DNA of 56,878 nucleotides from Tepidanaerobacter sp. DTU063 (GTDB taxonomy: Bacteria; Bacillota; Thermosediminibacteria; Thermosediminibacterales; Tepidanaerobacteraceae): the NCBI GenBank assembly GCA_001512695.1, contig LFSJ01000067.1, positions 44,640 to 101,517 on the forward strand, in the 5' to 3' direction. Positions 17,048-25,749 of the stretch are shown here, piece after piece. The number at the start of each line of letters is the position of its first letter. The stretch's first letter is position 1. The position numbers and the translations under genes are program-made. The notes below the pieces were generated by a model. It had not been told where the DNA came from. It ran no database searches and saw only the letters and a program-made list of their open reading frames with translations.

Positions 17048-17644
17048 TCATCTCTTTACCTTTTGGCCTAATTTGTTTTCCTTACCAGCAAGCAGCCTCT
17101 CTATGTTGTCCCTGTGGCGATATACGGCTATCGCTCCTATAATTAGGCCAACTATTATGTGTTTTGCCGGGTATTTAAATATTATAAGAAGTATAGGTAA
17201 CAGAGTTGCTGTAGTAATTGAACCTAACGAAACGTAGCGGGATATGAATATAACTGAAATGCCAACTATTATAAGTATGGGAGCCACTTTCGGAAAGACG
17301 CCAATGACAACTCCTAAGCTAGTGGCTATGCCCTTGCCTCCCTTGAAGTTGAGAAAGATTGACCAGTCGTGACCTACGACTACCGCAATGGCAGCAAGCA
17401 GGGCCAGGTTTTCTCCACCTATAAGTCTGCCGATGGATACCGTTATTAGGCCTTTTAACAAATCTGCCACGAAAACTATAAGGGCTGGCTTTGCTCCTAG
17501 CACGCGAAGAACATTGGTGGAGCCGGGATTCCCACTACCGTATTGGCGGATATCGATGGAGTAAAATTTGCTGCAGATATAATACGCAAAGGAGATGGAA
17601 CCTATCAGGTAACTTACTATAATATATACGATAGTTTTTATCAA
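17048..17644 (-). CDS. plsY: Acyl-phosphate:glycerol-3-phosphate acyltransferase PlsY
   Basis: PlsY is a membrane enzyme that makes lysophosphatidic acid from acyl phosphate and glycerol 3-phosphate, the first step of phospholipid synthesis. The 198-residue protein has the three family motifs: GSGNPGSTNVLR with the catalytic loop, FKGGKGIATSLGV, and RHRDNIERLLAGKE at the C-terminus. About five membrane helices are visible. It begins at TTG 17644 after AAAGGTG. Its position upstream of glpP may be coincidental or reflect a shared need for glycerol 3-phosphate. Confidence 0.95.
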   Translation of the reverse strand: MIKTIVYIIVSYLIGSISFAYYICSKFYSIDIRQYGSGNPGSTNVLRVLGAKPALIVFVADLLKGLITVSIGRLIGGENLALLAAIAVVVGHDWSIFLNFKGGKGIATSLGVVIGVFPKVAPILIIVGISVIFISRYVSLGSITTATLLPILLIIFKYPAKHIIVGLIIGAIAVYRHRDNIERLLAGKENKLGQKVKR

Positions 17645-17773
17645 GACGATTCTTCACCTTTCTGAAGAGATTTTTCACAATTTCTAATTCACTTAATATT
17701 ATACACTTCATGTTGCATGAAGTCAATGATTTTTTTAAAAAAAGTTGGTACTTTTTTACCTTTCTCCCTGAAA

Positions 17774-17796
17774 CAAAAAAGCCGCTGCATTGCGGC
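17774..17796 (-). terminator. Intrinsic terminator after the DUF3842 gene
   Basis: On the minus strand GCCGC-AATGCA-GCGGC is followed by six Ts, 20 bp after the stop codon of the DUF3842 gene. Confidence 0.75.
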
Positions 17797-17815
17797 ATGA
17801 TGATTTTTACAAGTT

Positions 17816-18226
17816 CTACAATAGTTCTTTTATTTTTTCTATAGCATCTTTGATCGCCAAAAACAATGGCTTCTTTTCTATCCCCAAGAGGGTAATGTCA
17901 TCGGTGTCTATAATCGGTATAAGAATCTTCTTGGCATTGCAGGAGGCTATGGCCGTTGCAATGCTTGGAGTTATCTCCCCCAACATGGAGTTGGGAATAA
18001 TTATTCCCAGGGAACCAACTATGACATCTACCTTGTTTACGGCAAAAGTTATAGCGCTCTCTCCGGTAGCACCCTTGTTGGCCTTTTCCTTCATCATGTT
18101 GGAGGTTGCGGCTGAATTCGTCCCCAGGGCATAGATTTTAATGTCACTGGGGAGATCCTGCCTCAAAAGTGATATGATTTGACTGCCGATGCCTCCTCCC
18201 ATGCCGTCTACTACTGCTATATTCAT
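17816..18226 (-). CDS. DUF3842 family protein
   Basis: This 136-residue protein starts with NIAVVDGMGGGIGSQIISLL, a Gly-rich Rossmann-like loop. It continues with IYALGTNSAATSNMMKEKAN, GESAITFAVNKVDVIVGSLG and IIIPNSMLGEITPSIA, the pattern of DUF3842. The function is unknown. It overlaps the cooT stop by four bases (ATGA), so the two are translationally coupled. A role in metal or cofactor handling for the WL enzymes is only a guess from the neighbours. Confidence 0.8.
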   Translation of the reverse strand: MNIAVVDGMGGGIGSQIISLLRQDLPSDIKIYALGTNSAATSNMMKEKANKGATGESAITFAVNKVDVIVGSLGIIIPNSMLGEITPSIATAIASCNAKKILIPIIDTDDITLLGIEKKPLFLAIKDAIEKIKELL

Positions 18227-18420
18227 TTTGATTTCTCTCTCTCAAGTATTATTTTATGTTCAAGAAGTTTAATTTCTTTAATCACGGCATCTACAATCTT
18301 CTGTTCACCTAATAGGTCATACATAAACAATTTCCCATCTTGAGGTTCTATGTGGATTACATTGTCCATCAGCTTTTTTTCCTGGCCATCTTCCAGGATG
18401 TACACCTTAGATTCACACAT
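18223..18420 (-). CDS. cooT: CooT-type nickel-binding protein
   Basis: This 65-residue protein begins MCESKVYILEDG. Cys2 followed by a beta-rich small domain is characteristic of CooT, a homodimeric nickel-binding protein first seen with CO dehydrogenase maturation genes. The rest (IEPQDGKLFMYDLLGEQK) fits the family. It lies downstream of acsV, in the same orientation as the cluster whose enzymes CooS and AcsB both need nickel. The fit of sequence and context is good. Confidence 0.8.
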   Translation of the reverse strand: MCESKVYILEDGQEKKLMDNVIHIEPQDGKLFMYDLLGEQKIVDAVIKEIKLLEHKIILEREKSK

Positions 18421-18437
18421 TCTAGCACCTCCCTTAC

Positions 18438-18683
18438 TTATATGTGTTTTTTGGCTTCAAGCAAGTAATCACTGGCGGCTTTAAGGGAGTCAGCTGCTTT
18501 TGTAATCATTTCATATACCTTGGCATTTCCAATTTTCTCTGCTTTCTCAGCCCATTCTCTGAAACCCTGTTCGTGGGAGTTGTTATGCTCAATCCAGTGG
18601 GCTAAAAGTATTCTCAAGGTCTCAACATCTTTTTCCTTACTTGCCCTGCCTCCGCATCCTCTGCAGCAATTGTGTTCGCTCAT
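18438..18683 (-). CDS. Small Cys/His protein of unknown function
   Basis: I do not recognise a characterised family. The 81-residue product has an N-terminal Cys cluster (HNCCRGCGGRA), then LRILLAHWIEHNNSHEQGFREW with three His and several Glu, and a helical C-terminus (YEMITKAADSLKAASDYLLEA). The His/Cys-rich pattern and the position just upstream of cooT suggest metal binding, perhaps nickel or cobalt for the WL enzymes (inference). The start follows GGAGGAG. Confidence 0.65.
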   Translation of the reverse strand: MSEHNCCRGCGGRASKEKDVETLRILLAHWIEHNNSHEQGFREWAEKAEKIGNAKVYEMITKAADSLKAASDYLLEAKKHI

Positions 18684-18703
18684 GATACTCCTCCTTCTAT
18701 TTT

Positions 18704-18731
18704 ATGATATCACATAAACACCCTGTGTAAA
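18704..18731 (-). promoter_or_regulatory. Possible sigma-A promoter for the cooT group
   Basis: TTTACA (18726-18731) and TATCAT (18704-18709) on the minus strand are 16 bp apart and lie ~20 bp before the start of the 81-residue gene. The short leader makes this tentative. Confidence 0.35.
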
Positions 18732-18830
18732 GCTAATTTCGTCTAGATGACAGAAACAATCATCCCTTAATTGTGTGGTTCCTTAGTACTGTCGTTATAA
18801 TCGCAACTTGAATACTTGTGGCTGTAAAAC

Positions 18831-20759
18831 CTATAAATTCATCGCCTTTTTTAAGCTGGGGAATAGACTGGTATCCGTATGAGGCAGAAAACAGGCGCTA
18901 ATAAATTCTTCCATGTAAGCCGGGTCTGCGCTCAGTTCGATGTAAGTCATACTGTCGGCAATCTCCTTTACCTTTTCCCGAGCATCGTCACTTACAAGAC
19001 ATGCATATGCCCCGGTGAGGGAGCTGTTGCCGATAAACTCAAATTTTTCATGGGGTAAATCGGGCAACAGGCCGATAGTAATTGAATTGTTTATATCAAG
19101 GTTTTGCCCTATGCCTCCAGCGATGATGACCCTGTCAATATCGGAAACATCCATTCCTATGTTGTTCAGAAGGGTTTTTGCACCGGAATAGACGGCACCT
19201 TTGGCCCGGAGGAAATTGTCGATATCAATCTCATTTATTGTTATGTCTAGACCGTCCTTGGTTTCACTGCCGAAGGCTACTACGTATTCAAAACAGCCGA
19301 AATGCTGGTTGTACCTTATTCTGTCAGATTTTATGTTTTGATTTATTTTCCCCTTCATATCTATTATACCCTTTAAAAACATTTCGGCAATAAGGTCAAT
19401 TATTCCAGAGCCGCATATGCCTTTGGGTTTTGTGTCTCCGATGACCCTGACAACGGGTCTTAAATTTTGCCTATCAATTCTTACCTCATCAATGGCACCG
19501 CTGGCTGCCCTCATGCCGCAGCTGATTTCGCCGCCCTCAAAGGCCGGTCCTGCCGAACAAGCACAGGTCAACATCCATTCCTTATTTCCCAGCACTATTT
19601 CTCCGTTGGTGCCCAAATCTATAAAGAGCACGGTCTCGTCACCGTTCCACAGACCCGATGCCAAAACTCCCGCAACTATATCGCCGCCCACATAGCTTGC
19701 CACATTGGGGAGAATAAATACCGGGGCATTTTTGTTTATACCAAGTGAAATGTCGCCAGCCTTCAATGCAGGTGCGTTTCTAAATGCCGGTATATAAGGT
19801 TCCAGCCGGATATTTTCCGCATAAACCCTCAGCAGCAGATGGGCCATGGTTGTATTACCTGCAAAGACCGAGAAAACTATTTCGTCTTGTGTAATTTCAA
19901 GCTCTTTTATCATTTCCCTGAGCAGCTGATTTACGGTGCCTTCAACTATGGCATGGTTGAGTTTCTCCAGTCCATTTTCCTTCGTGGAATAGATAATGCG
20001 GTTAATTATGTCGCCACCGTACTGCATCTGAAGGTTACCGCTGTTGGCAGATGATTTTATTTCTCCGGTCTCAATATCCACCAAGCAGGCTGCCACAGTA
20101 GTTGTGCCTACATCAACACAAAGTCCATAAGAAGAGGTCTTGCTTTCGGCAGACACATTAATGACATCGTATCCGCCTCCATTTTTCAAAAGTGTCAGGG
20201 TTATTCCGTAATCGGAATCCCTTAACAGCACAGGCAGCTTTCTCAGTGCATCTATGGTCCAATTTACCATTGTACATCCCAAAACGCTTTTCAGCTCTCG
20301 CTGTACCCTTTCCAGGTCGGGGATATTGTCATCTATTGTAGGCTCGGGGAGCTTGACAGGGACAATCTTAAAACTAGTTCCAACTTTAATACCTGAATCC
20401 TTTAGAATATCAATAGCCCTGTTGACTAATTTTGTGCTTGCTCTAGACGTTATATTTTCCACCATTATGTCGTTGACAACATCCACTTCCATAAGCTTAA
20501 CGGTCATGTCTTCTTGGACCCAGGTAAGACAGGCAAGCCTCGTGCCTTGCTGGATTTCGTCTTCCGTGAGAATGGGAGTGTATTCATGCTTGTGTTGGCC
20601 CGATTTGACCGTTACCCGGCATTTGCCACAATGGCCTTTGCCTCCGCAAGGGGCGTCAAGAAATACACCGGCCTTTCGTGCCGCTTCCATTAAATTGGTG
20701 CCCTTGGCAACCTCAACAGCCTTACCTATGGGCAAAAAGGTAACTATACATTTATCCAT
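18831..20759 (-). CDS. acsV: Corrinoid activation protein (RACo/AcsV)
   Basis: This ATP-dependent reductive activator returns the inactive Co(II) form of the corrinoid iron-sulfur protein to Co(I). With the start at ATG 20759 the protein is about 642 residues. The N-terminal ferredoxin-like domain has DAPCGGKGHCGKCRVTV and a fourth Cys in TRLACLTW, ligands of a [2Fe-2S] cluster. A linker follows. The large C-terminal ASKHA-type ATPase (DUF4445) has YGLCVDVGTTTVAACLVDI, FSVFAGNTTMAHLLL, VLFIDLGTNGEIVLG and RVIIAGGIGQNLDI. It is the last WL gene, after gcvH. A 13-bp stem hairpin (20822-20852) lies between gcvH and acsV. Confidence 0.92.
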   Translation of the reverse strand: MDKCIVTFLPIGKAVEVAKGTNLMEAARKAGVFLDAPCGGKGHCGKCRVTVKSGQHKHEYTPILTEDEIQQGTRLACLTWVQEDMTVKLMEVDVVNDIMVENITSRASTKLVNRAIDILKDSGIKVGTSFKIVPVKLPEPTIDDNIPDLERVQRELKSVLGCTMVNWTIDALRKLPVLLRDSDYGITLTLLKNGGGYDVINVSAESKTSSYGLCVDVGTTTVAACLVDIETGEIKSSANSGNLQMQYGGDIINRIIYSTKENGLEKLNHAIVEGTVNQLLREMIKELEITQDEIVFSVFAGNTTMAHLLLRVYAENIRLEPYIPAFRNAPALKAGDISLGINKNAPVFILPNVASYVGGDIVAGVLASGLWNGDETVLFIDLGTNGEIVLGNKEWMLTCACSAGPAFEGGEISCGMRAASGAIDEVRIDRQNLRPVVRVIGDTKPKGICGSGIIDLIAEMFLKGIIDMKGKINQNIKSDRIRYNQHFGCFEYVVAFGSETKDGLDITINEIDIDNFLRAKGAVYSGAKTLLNNIGMDVSDIDRVIIAGGIGQNLDINNSITIGLLPDLPHEKFEFIGNSSLTGAYACLVSDDAREKVKEIADSMTYIELSADPAYMEEFISACFLPHTDTSLFPSLKKAMNL

Positions 20760-20821
20760 ATTGGTTATCACCCTATCTGTTTCTTCGAAATATACAATTT
20801 AAAGCTCCCATTTTATTAATA

Positions 20822-20852
20822 CTACAAGCCACTTGTTAAAAGTGGCTTGTAG
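20822..20852 (-). other. Intercistronic hairpin between gcvH and acsV
   Basis: CTACAAGCCACTT and AAGTGGCTTGTAG form a 13-bp perfect stem with a five-base loop. On the minus strand it is followed by TATTAATAAAATGGG, not a clean T-run. It may be a weak terminator or an mRNA-end stabiliser setting the gcvH/acsV ratio. Confidence 0.5.
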
Positions 20853-20858
20853 GGACTA

Positions 20859-21236
20859 TTATTCCAGGGTTTTTTCGTAGTCACTGCTAGAAAGGAGATT
20901 TGCCTCTTCAGCAGGATCGCTTACTTTCACCTTAATTATCCAACCGTCTTCATAAGGTGAACTGTTTACCAGCTCAGGCTCATCATCGAGTGCTTCATTT
21001 ACTTCGATAATCTCTCCGCTAATGGGTGCGTAAAGGTCTGAGGCAACTTTAGCCGATTCTATGCTGCCAAAGGGCTCACCCTGAGTGACTGTATCGCCAA
21101 CTTCAGGCAAATCCACAAACAAAACTTCGCCCAGCTGGTCTTGGGCATAGTCAGTTATTCCGACTGTAGCAACATCGCCTTCAACTTTCGCCCATGTATG
21201 CTCTTGATGATATTTCAAATCTCCTGGAAATTCCAT
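20859..21236 (-). CDS. gcvH: Glycine cleavage system H protein (lipoyl carrier)
   Basis: GcvH carries the aminomethyl group on a lipoyl-lysine during glycine cleavage or synthesis. The 125-residue protein has EHTWAKVEGDVATVGITDYA, then GSIESAKVASDLYAPISGEI, where Lys63 is the lipoylation site, and ELVNSSPYEDGWIIKVKV near the C-terminus. It follows acsB after 20 bp, so it belongs to the WL transcript. Neither gcvP nor gcvT is in the window, but lpdA lies in the same cluster. This points to a link between glycine and the WL methyl branch. Confidence 0.95.
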   Translation of the reverse strand: MEFPGDLKYHQEHTWAKVEGDVATVGITDYAQDQLGEVLFVDLPEVGDTVTQGEPFGSIESAKVASDLYAPISGEIIEVNEALDDEPELVNSSPYEDGWIIKVKVSDPAEEANLLSSSDYEKTLE

Positions 21237-21256
21237 ATGAAAACTCCTTCCCTTTT

Positions 21257-23380
21257 TTAGAACATTGGATCCATGGTTAGTGCAGGATGACCCACATTGG
21301 TCAAGAATTCCACAACTGTATCCGGGTCCGTTCCAACACTTTCATCTGCAATCATTTCATAGAAGTTTTCGATTCCTATTTCTTTGCCTCTCTCTATCAA
21401 TTTTTCTTTAAGAGCTTCTTTTAATTCTTTAGGCATCCAGACTACCCGCTGCAAGCCACCATCAGCATATAAGAACTTTTTGCTGGTGATAAATTGTCTT
21501 CCGTGGCCCATAAATCCAGGTGTCTGAACTCCGCCACCGGTGGTTGAAGCCAATTCGCCAAAGGTCATTCCGAGAGGTGTCATGCCATGGTATTCACGGT
21601 TGACGATAATTACGCCATTAGCTTCCGGCATGATTCCACAGATGCATTCGAAACAGCCGCAGGAAGTCATGGGATCTTCCATAATGGTATAAATGTTTAC
21701 CGATGTTGTAGCACCATTGGACTGTTCCGTTACTGCCTTGTCTACAGATGCCCAATGACCTTTTCTTTCATCAAGGCATTCGCCTTTAACTATGGGCTGA
21801 CAAGGTCCTGTGGGATCTAGTTCGTGTGTAGCTTTTGCGTCAAGCCAGCTTACAGCACCGCAAAGGCCCAAGCGCTCCGGTGTTACGATACACACGTGAG
21901 CGGGTGCAAAGGATTGACACAGCAGGCAGGAGTAGAAAGTATCCACACTTTCGTCTGTAAGGCCAGCAAGTCTTGCATCTCGTGCGTTGTACCTTGGGCG
22001 TGCGACTTCATTGAGCAATTCTTCTACCTTTTCTTTGTCAGTGATAATTGTGACTTGCACCTTATCAACGATGCTGCCAAACTCATCTAACATCTTGGCA
22101 TACATAACTTCACCGATATGTTTCAGCCTAAATCCTGCTTCATAGGAGGATTTGCTGATTCTCACCCAGGCGATATCTCTCTGGCCGATATGCATAACAC
22201 CTTCGATATAGTTCATGAAGTAGTGGATTCTGCGTTCCATTACCGGTTCAAAGTCTTCCTGCATGTTCTTACCCGCTACCTCAACTAGTACGGCCAGGGG
22301 CAGTTTGCCACCTTCGGGTCCAAGTGTATCTACGTCAGGACCGATGAGTTCAATCTTATGATCTTCTACTTCCGACATTTCACGCATTTTGACTAATTCC
22401 CATGCTGTTGTACGGCCGCCACCAAATTCTGCAAACATATCGTCCTTGCGCACCCTTTCACCTTCGAAAGCAGGTGCAAATCCCACGGGAATTGGAATCT
22501 CGGTAACTTTTATCTTAATGCCGCGAGCCTCAAGGGATGATTGAACCAATTTGTCATAATCCTTTTGAACGATCAGGTTCATGGGAACTTCCTGTACATC
22601 CTGGTCAGTAAGTACGGGGAAGCCCAAGGCAATAGCACCGGCTCCTGCTGACACCACAAGTTCGCTTAGGGGTCCCAATGCATTCACGAAGGCAGGAACC
22701 CTTTCCTTGGTGTATTTTAACAGCTCCGCTAAATCTCCGGGCGTTACATTTCCGAAAATAAGGGCTGCTCTTATTGCAAATGATACAATGTGGATTACCG
22801 AAGTCACGTCGTATCCCAGGGGAACTACTCTAAAGTCAAGGCCTATCTTAACACCTGCTTCGATGGCCTGGTCGATAACCTTGCCAACCAAGGTCACCAG
22901 GATACCCTTGGATTGATAATCCTTGATAATCTTTGCTGCCTCTTCTGCAGTAGGTGCTTCACCGATCACAACAGCTACACCGGGAATATCGCCGGTTACC
23001 AGGGGCACACCCATTGAACGGATCACAGTATCCGGGATAAAACCTACGCATGGGTCCTCATATGGGGTTTTTCCTCCCACGTATTTGCAGACCTCTATAA
23101 CTTCTGCTGCTACTGCTGTTGCAAGACCCGCGTTCAAGGCCTTTTCGAGATTTTGTTCCTTGACTATGAGGCTTTCAATTATTCCCAAAGCCCCTTTCAA
23201 CTCTGCCAAGGTCCCGATTTTCTGTCCGGTAGCTGCGTAGATAACGGGAAGGCTATAAGCCGTATTTGGGAAAACAACTTTTTCTTCTTCGCCGTATTCC
23301 TTGATAGTATCTTCCACCAAGGATTTAGCGGCAGCTAGGGCTTGCTCGGAACCCGTGAAAATAATGTCAAACAATGTCAT
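21257..23380 (-). CDS. acsB: Acetyl-CoA synthase (CODH/ACS beta subunit)
   Basis: The enzyme joins CO, a methyl group from the corrinoid protein and CoA to acetyl-CoA, or runs in reverse. The 707-residue protein is near the usual ~730. The A-cluster ligands are visible: CLLCQSFAPAHVC, then GLCGAVSWLDAK, and SCGCFECICG, which holds the CxC that binds the proximal and distal nickel. N-terminal domain motifs such as YEDPCVGFIPDTVIRSMGVP are also typical. It is transcribed after acsE and before gcvH. Confidence 0.96.
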   Translation of the reverse strand: MTLFDIIFTGSEQALAAAKSLVEDTIKEYGEEEKVVFPNTAYSLPVIYAATGQKIGTLAELKGALGIIESLIVKEQNLEKALNAGLATAVAAEVIEVCKYVGGKTPYEDPCVGFIPDTVIRSMGVPLVTGDIPGVAVVIGEAPTAEEAAKIIKDYQSKGILVTLVGKVIDQAIEAGVKIGLDFRVVPLGYDVTSVIHIVSFAIRAALIFGNVTPGDLAELLKYTKERVPAFVNALGPLSELVVSAGAGAIALGFPVLTDQDVQEVPMNLIVQKDYDKLVQSSLEARGIKIKVTEIPIPVGFAPAFEGERVRKDDMFAEFGGGRTTAWELVKMREMSEVEDHKIELIGPDVDTLGPEGGKLPLAVLVEVAGKNMQEDFEPVMERRIHYFMNYIEGVMHIGQRDIAWVRISKSSYEAGFRLKHIGEVMYAKMLDEFGSIVDKVQVTIITDKEKVEELLNEVARPRYNARDARLAGLTDESVDTFYSCLLCQSFAPAHVCIVTPERLGLCGAVSWLDAKATHELDPTGPCQPIVKGECLDERKGHWASVDKAVTEQSNGATTSVNIYTIMEDPMTSCGCFECICGIMPEANGVIIVNREYHGMTPLGMTFGELASTTGGGVQTPGFMGHGRQFITSKKFLYADGGLQRVVWMPKELKEALKEKLIERGKEIGIENFYEMIADESVGTDPDTVVEFLTNVGHPALTMDPMF

Positions 23381-23422
23381 ACATATCCCTCCAAGGACAT
23401 TTATTTTTAGCTTTCAAGCTAA

Positions 23423-24208
23423 TTACAATTCAAGGTACGAATCGGCATATAAGTATCTTTCTTTTATCAAATCGGCTGTCTTTATTACATCCATTACTAG
23501 CTTATCTAATGGATTGATTATAGCAGAAGTTAGACCACACTGGATGGCCATGGCACAGAAAGTGGCTTCAATCAAACCTCTAATTTCTTTGGGGCAACCG
23601 TTGGAAACATTGCTGAGGCCACCAGTGGTTTTAAGACCCATTTCCGAAATCTGCCTGACAGCTTCCAGCACTTCTTGCTGTTTGTCCTGCATACCCTTAA
23701 CTACGACAAAGAGGGGGTCAAAGAGAATATTTTCCTGATCAAGACCTGCTTCCATGGCCCGCTCTAAAATTTCAGTGCAGTACATGATTCTCTCGTCATT
23801 ATCTCTAGGTATGCCCTCTTTGGCGCAAAGGCCGATGACTATGGCATCGTATTCAGCGGCTAAATTTACCATGTCCAGCCTCGGACCTGCATCGGCAGAG
23901 TTGATTATGGGTTTGCCTGCTGTGCGATCGTAAACTTTGATCCCGGCTTCCAGGGCTTTCATGTTGGCAGTATCAAGGCACAGGGGTGTTTCCGGAAACT
24001 CATCCTGCAAAATCTTCACTACCCAGGGCATGAGTTCTTCTCCGTCCCTGTCTGCTGGCCCGATGTTTACATCCAGGTAGTTGGCACCTGCGTCAATCTG
24101 TTCCTTGGCCCGCTTTAAAATGGGCTCCGGATTTCTCTCCTCAAGGGCTTTTCTGATAGTTGGTGAAATAACGTGAATTCTCTCACCGATAGTTAAAAAT
24201 CTTGCCAT
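23423..24208 (-). CDS. acsE: Methyltetrahydrofolate:corrinoid/iron-sulfur protein methyltransferase
   Basis: AcsE moves the methyl group from methyl-tetrahydrofolate to the cobalt of the AcsCD corrinoid protein. The start chosen (ATG 24208, after TTAGGAGGAAGG) gives 261 residues, the normal size. An open frame extends upstream but lacks a ribosome binding site. The TIM-barrel pterin-binding motifs are FLTIGERIHVISPTI, ANYLDVNIGPADRDGEE, PLCLDTANMKALEAGI and GGLSNVSNGCPKE with the conserved Asn. Confidence 0.95.
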   Translation of the reverse strand: MARFLTIGERIHVISPTIRKALEERNPEPILKRAKEQIDAGANYLDVNIGPADRDGEELMPWVVKILQDEFPETPLCLDTANMKALEAGIKVYDRTAGKPIINSADAGPRLDMVNLAAEYDAIVIGLCAKEGIPRDNDERIMYCTEILERAMEAGLDQENILFDPLFVVVKGMQDKQQEVLEAVRQISEMGLKTTGGLSNVSNGCPKEIRGLIEATFCAMAIQCGLTSAIINPLDKLVMDVIKTADLIKERYLYADSYLEL

Positions 24209-24372
24209 TTGCCTTCCTCCTAAATTGTTCTGTTTTTCCCGACCCGGTAAAGATAAGGGCACCATTCCCAATGCAAGACCTTGGCTCTCGTACACAACAA
24301 GGTACTTGCTTGAAAGAAATTCCTGCCCATATCTTCACCGGACAATCTTTCCACACAACGTAAAGGTACTAT
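24209..24372 (-). pseudogene. Frameshifted coding remnant between acsC and acsE
   Basis: The 164-bp gap reads as protein in two frames. Directly after the acsC stop, in the same frame, it gives IVPLRCVERLSGEDMG. One base out of phase it continues QEFLSSKYLVVYESQGLALG and then MVPLSLPGREKQNN up to the acsE start. Joined by a one-base shift near 24324 these make a ~45-residue small domain-like sequence. It has no start codon or ribosome binding site. It may be a decayed small gene or lost C-terminal extension. I do not recognise the family. Confidence 0.35.
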
Positions 24373-25731
24373 TTAAGATACGGCCTGTCGATAGTTCTTC
24401 AAGAAATTAGGTAAGGTGGCAGCTTCTTCGGTGCCAACCACAACTTTCCAGCCCGGCAGCTCATCTTCTATATCGGCTTTGAGCACGGCTACTTTGCCGG
24501 GGATTATAAGTTCTCTGGTCTTTAGTTTGTTTTCTACTTCAAATTCTTTTACCGCATTAGCTATTGATTTGCCGTTAAACTTGCCGGCAGCCCAAGCAGT
24601 AAGCACCGAGTATCCACCTGCATCGGGTATCAAGACCCAAGAAGGCACCTTCGACCTTTCAACTTCTCCCGAAACTATGAAATAGGTCAATGCAAAGTCA
24701 ACAGTAACAAGAAGCGGTGATTCTTCATTGGCGTCACCTATCTTGTATATGCCCTGTTCTATCCGCATCGGTCTTTGAGGATCTGTAAAGATGTTTTGCC
24801 TGTGAGCGAACAGTGGCAATGCCATTGAGTAATCGATATCGCTTAAGACGATTATAGACGCATATTTTTGAACAAAGAGTGTCGCGCAGGCCAGCTGCAT
24901 CATCTTATCTTCTGCCATATCGCAGACAAAGGCAACTGTGGGATATCCGAAGGTCCTGTCGCCGGACAAAAGGGCAGTCCTTCTTATGTTTACCATATCA
25001 TCAAAGGCATTTTTCAAGTTGCGGCTGCCTGCATCCAGCAACAATTCCCTATAGCCGGTATTTTGAATCTTCTCTACCAGTTCATACAAGCTTTCTTTAC
25101 CTGATGCGGTAACTCCGAGCAGCAGCTTCTTATCCTTTGCCAAGTTTACCATCGCCTCGTAGTTTTCCCCATTGGCACCATAGAGTATGGGACCTCTATC
25201 TGCACACTCATTTACTGCTGCGGCTGCAATCTCTGCATTTTCAGTGATGATCATGGGTACTACCTTGGGACAATTTTCCATGACTTTTTTAATGAGGCCG
25301 ATAAATGCATCTTTGTCCTGGCTCTCGCACCTGAATGCAGCTATTTCCACGTACATTTCTTCGTTGATCCTGTTATAGTCTACGGCATTGATGTTATTGA
25401 TCTTTTTATCAACTTCTTCAGGGCTCATTGTGTCTGAAAACATTACCGCAAATCTGGGGCGGTTGACAAAGGTTTTTTCATGCCTGAAAAGCACCGTCTC
25501 TCCGCCAAGAGCATATTCGAAATCTTTTGCACCGAATTTTACGGTTCTCATGGGAGGTGCTGTGGCTTCAGCAAGCTGTGCCTTGGCTTCATCCGACATG
25601 TAAGGGCACTTTTCCGCCTCCACGTTCCCCTGTGCCAGTTTCATGGCAAAGGCCAGGCAGGTGGGGAATCCGCACTCTTTACAGTTTTTCTTTGGCAGTA
25701 ATTTATATATTTGCATGCCATTGAGGGCCAT
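24373..25731 (-). CDS. acsC: Corrinoid iron-sulfur protein large subunit (gamma)
   Basis: AcsC carries the [4Fe-4S] cluster and, with AcsD, the corrinoid that receives the methyl group. The N-terminus has KKNCKECGFPTCLAFAMKLA followed by EKCPY, the four Cys ligands. The TIM-barrel middle and C-terminal corrinoid-binding region (YFIVSGEVERSKVPSWVLIP, YSVLTAWAAGKFNG) are typical. The length of 452 residues is normal. It lies 18 bp after acsD. Confidence 0.96.
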   Translation of the reverse strand: MALNGMQIYKLLPKKNCKECGFPTCLAFAMKLAQGNVEAEKCPYMSDEAKAQLAEATAPPMRTVKFGAKDFEYALGGETVLFRHEKTFVNRPRFAVMFSDTMSPEEVDKKINNINAVDYNRINEEMYVEIAAFRCESQDKDAFIGLIKKVMENCPKVVPMIITENAEIAAAAVNECADRGPILYGANGENYEAMVNLAKDKKLLLGVTASGKESLYELVEKIQNTGYRELLLDAGSRNLKNAFDDMVNIRRTALLSGDRTFGYPTVAFVCDMAEDKMMQLACATLFVQKYASIIVLSDIDYSMALPLFAHRQNIFTDPQRPMRIEQGIYKIGDANEESPLLVTVDFALTYFIVSGEVERSKVPSWVLIPDAGGYSVLTAWAAGKFNGKSIANAVKEFEVENKLKTRELIIPGKVAVLKADIEDELPGWKVVVGTEEAATLPNFLKNYRQAVS

Positions 25732-25749
25732 AATTCATCTCTCCTTTAC

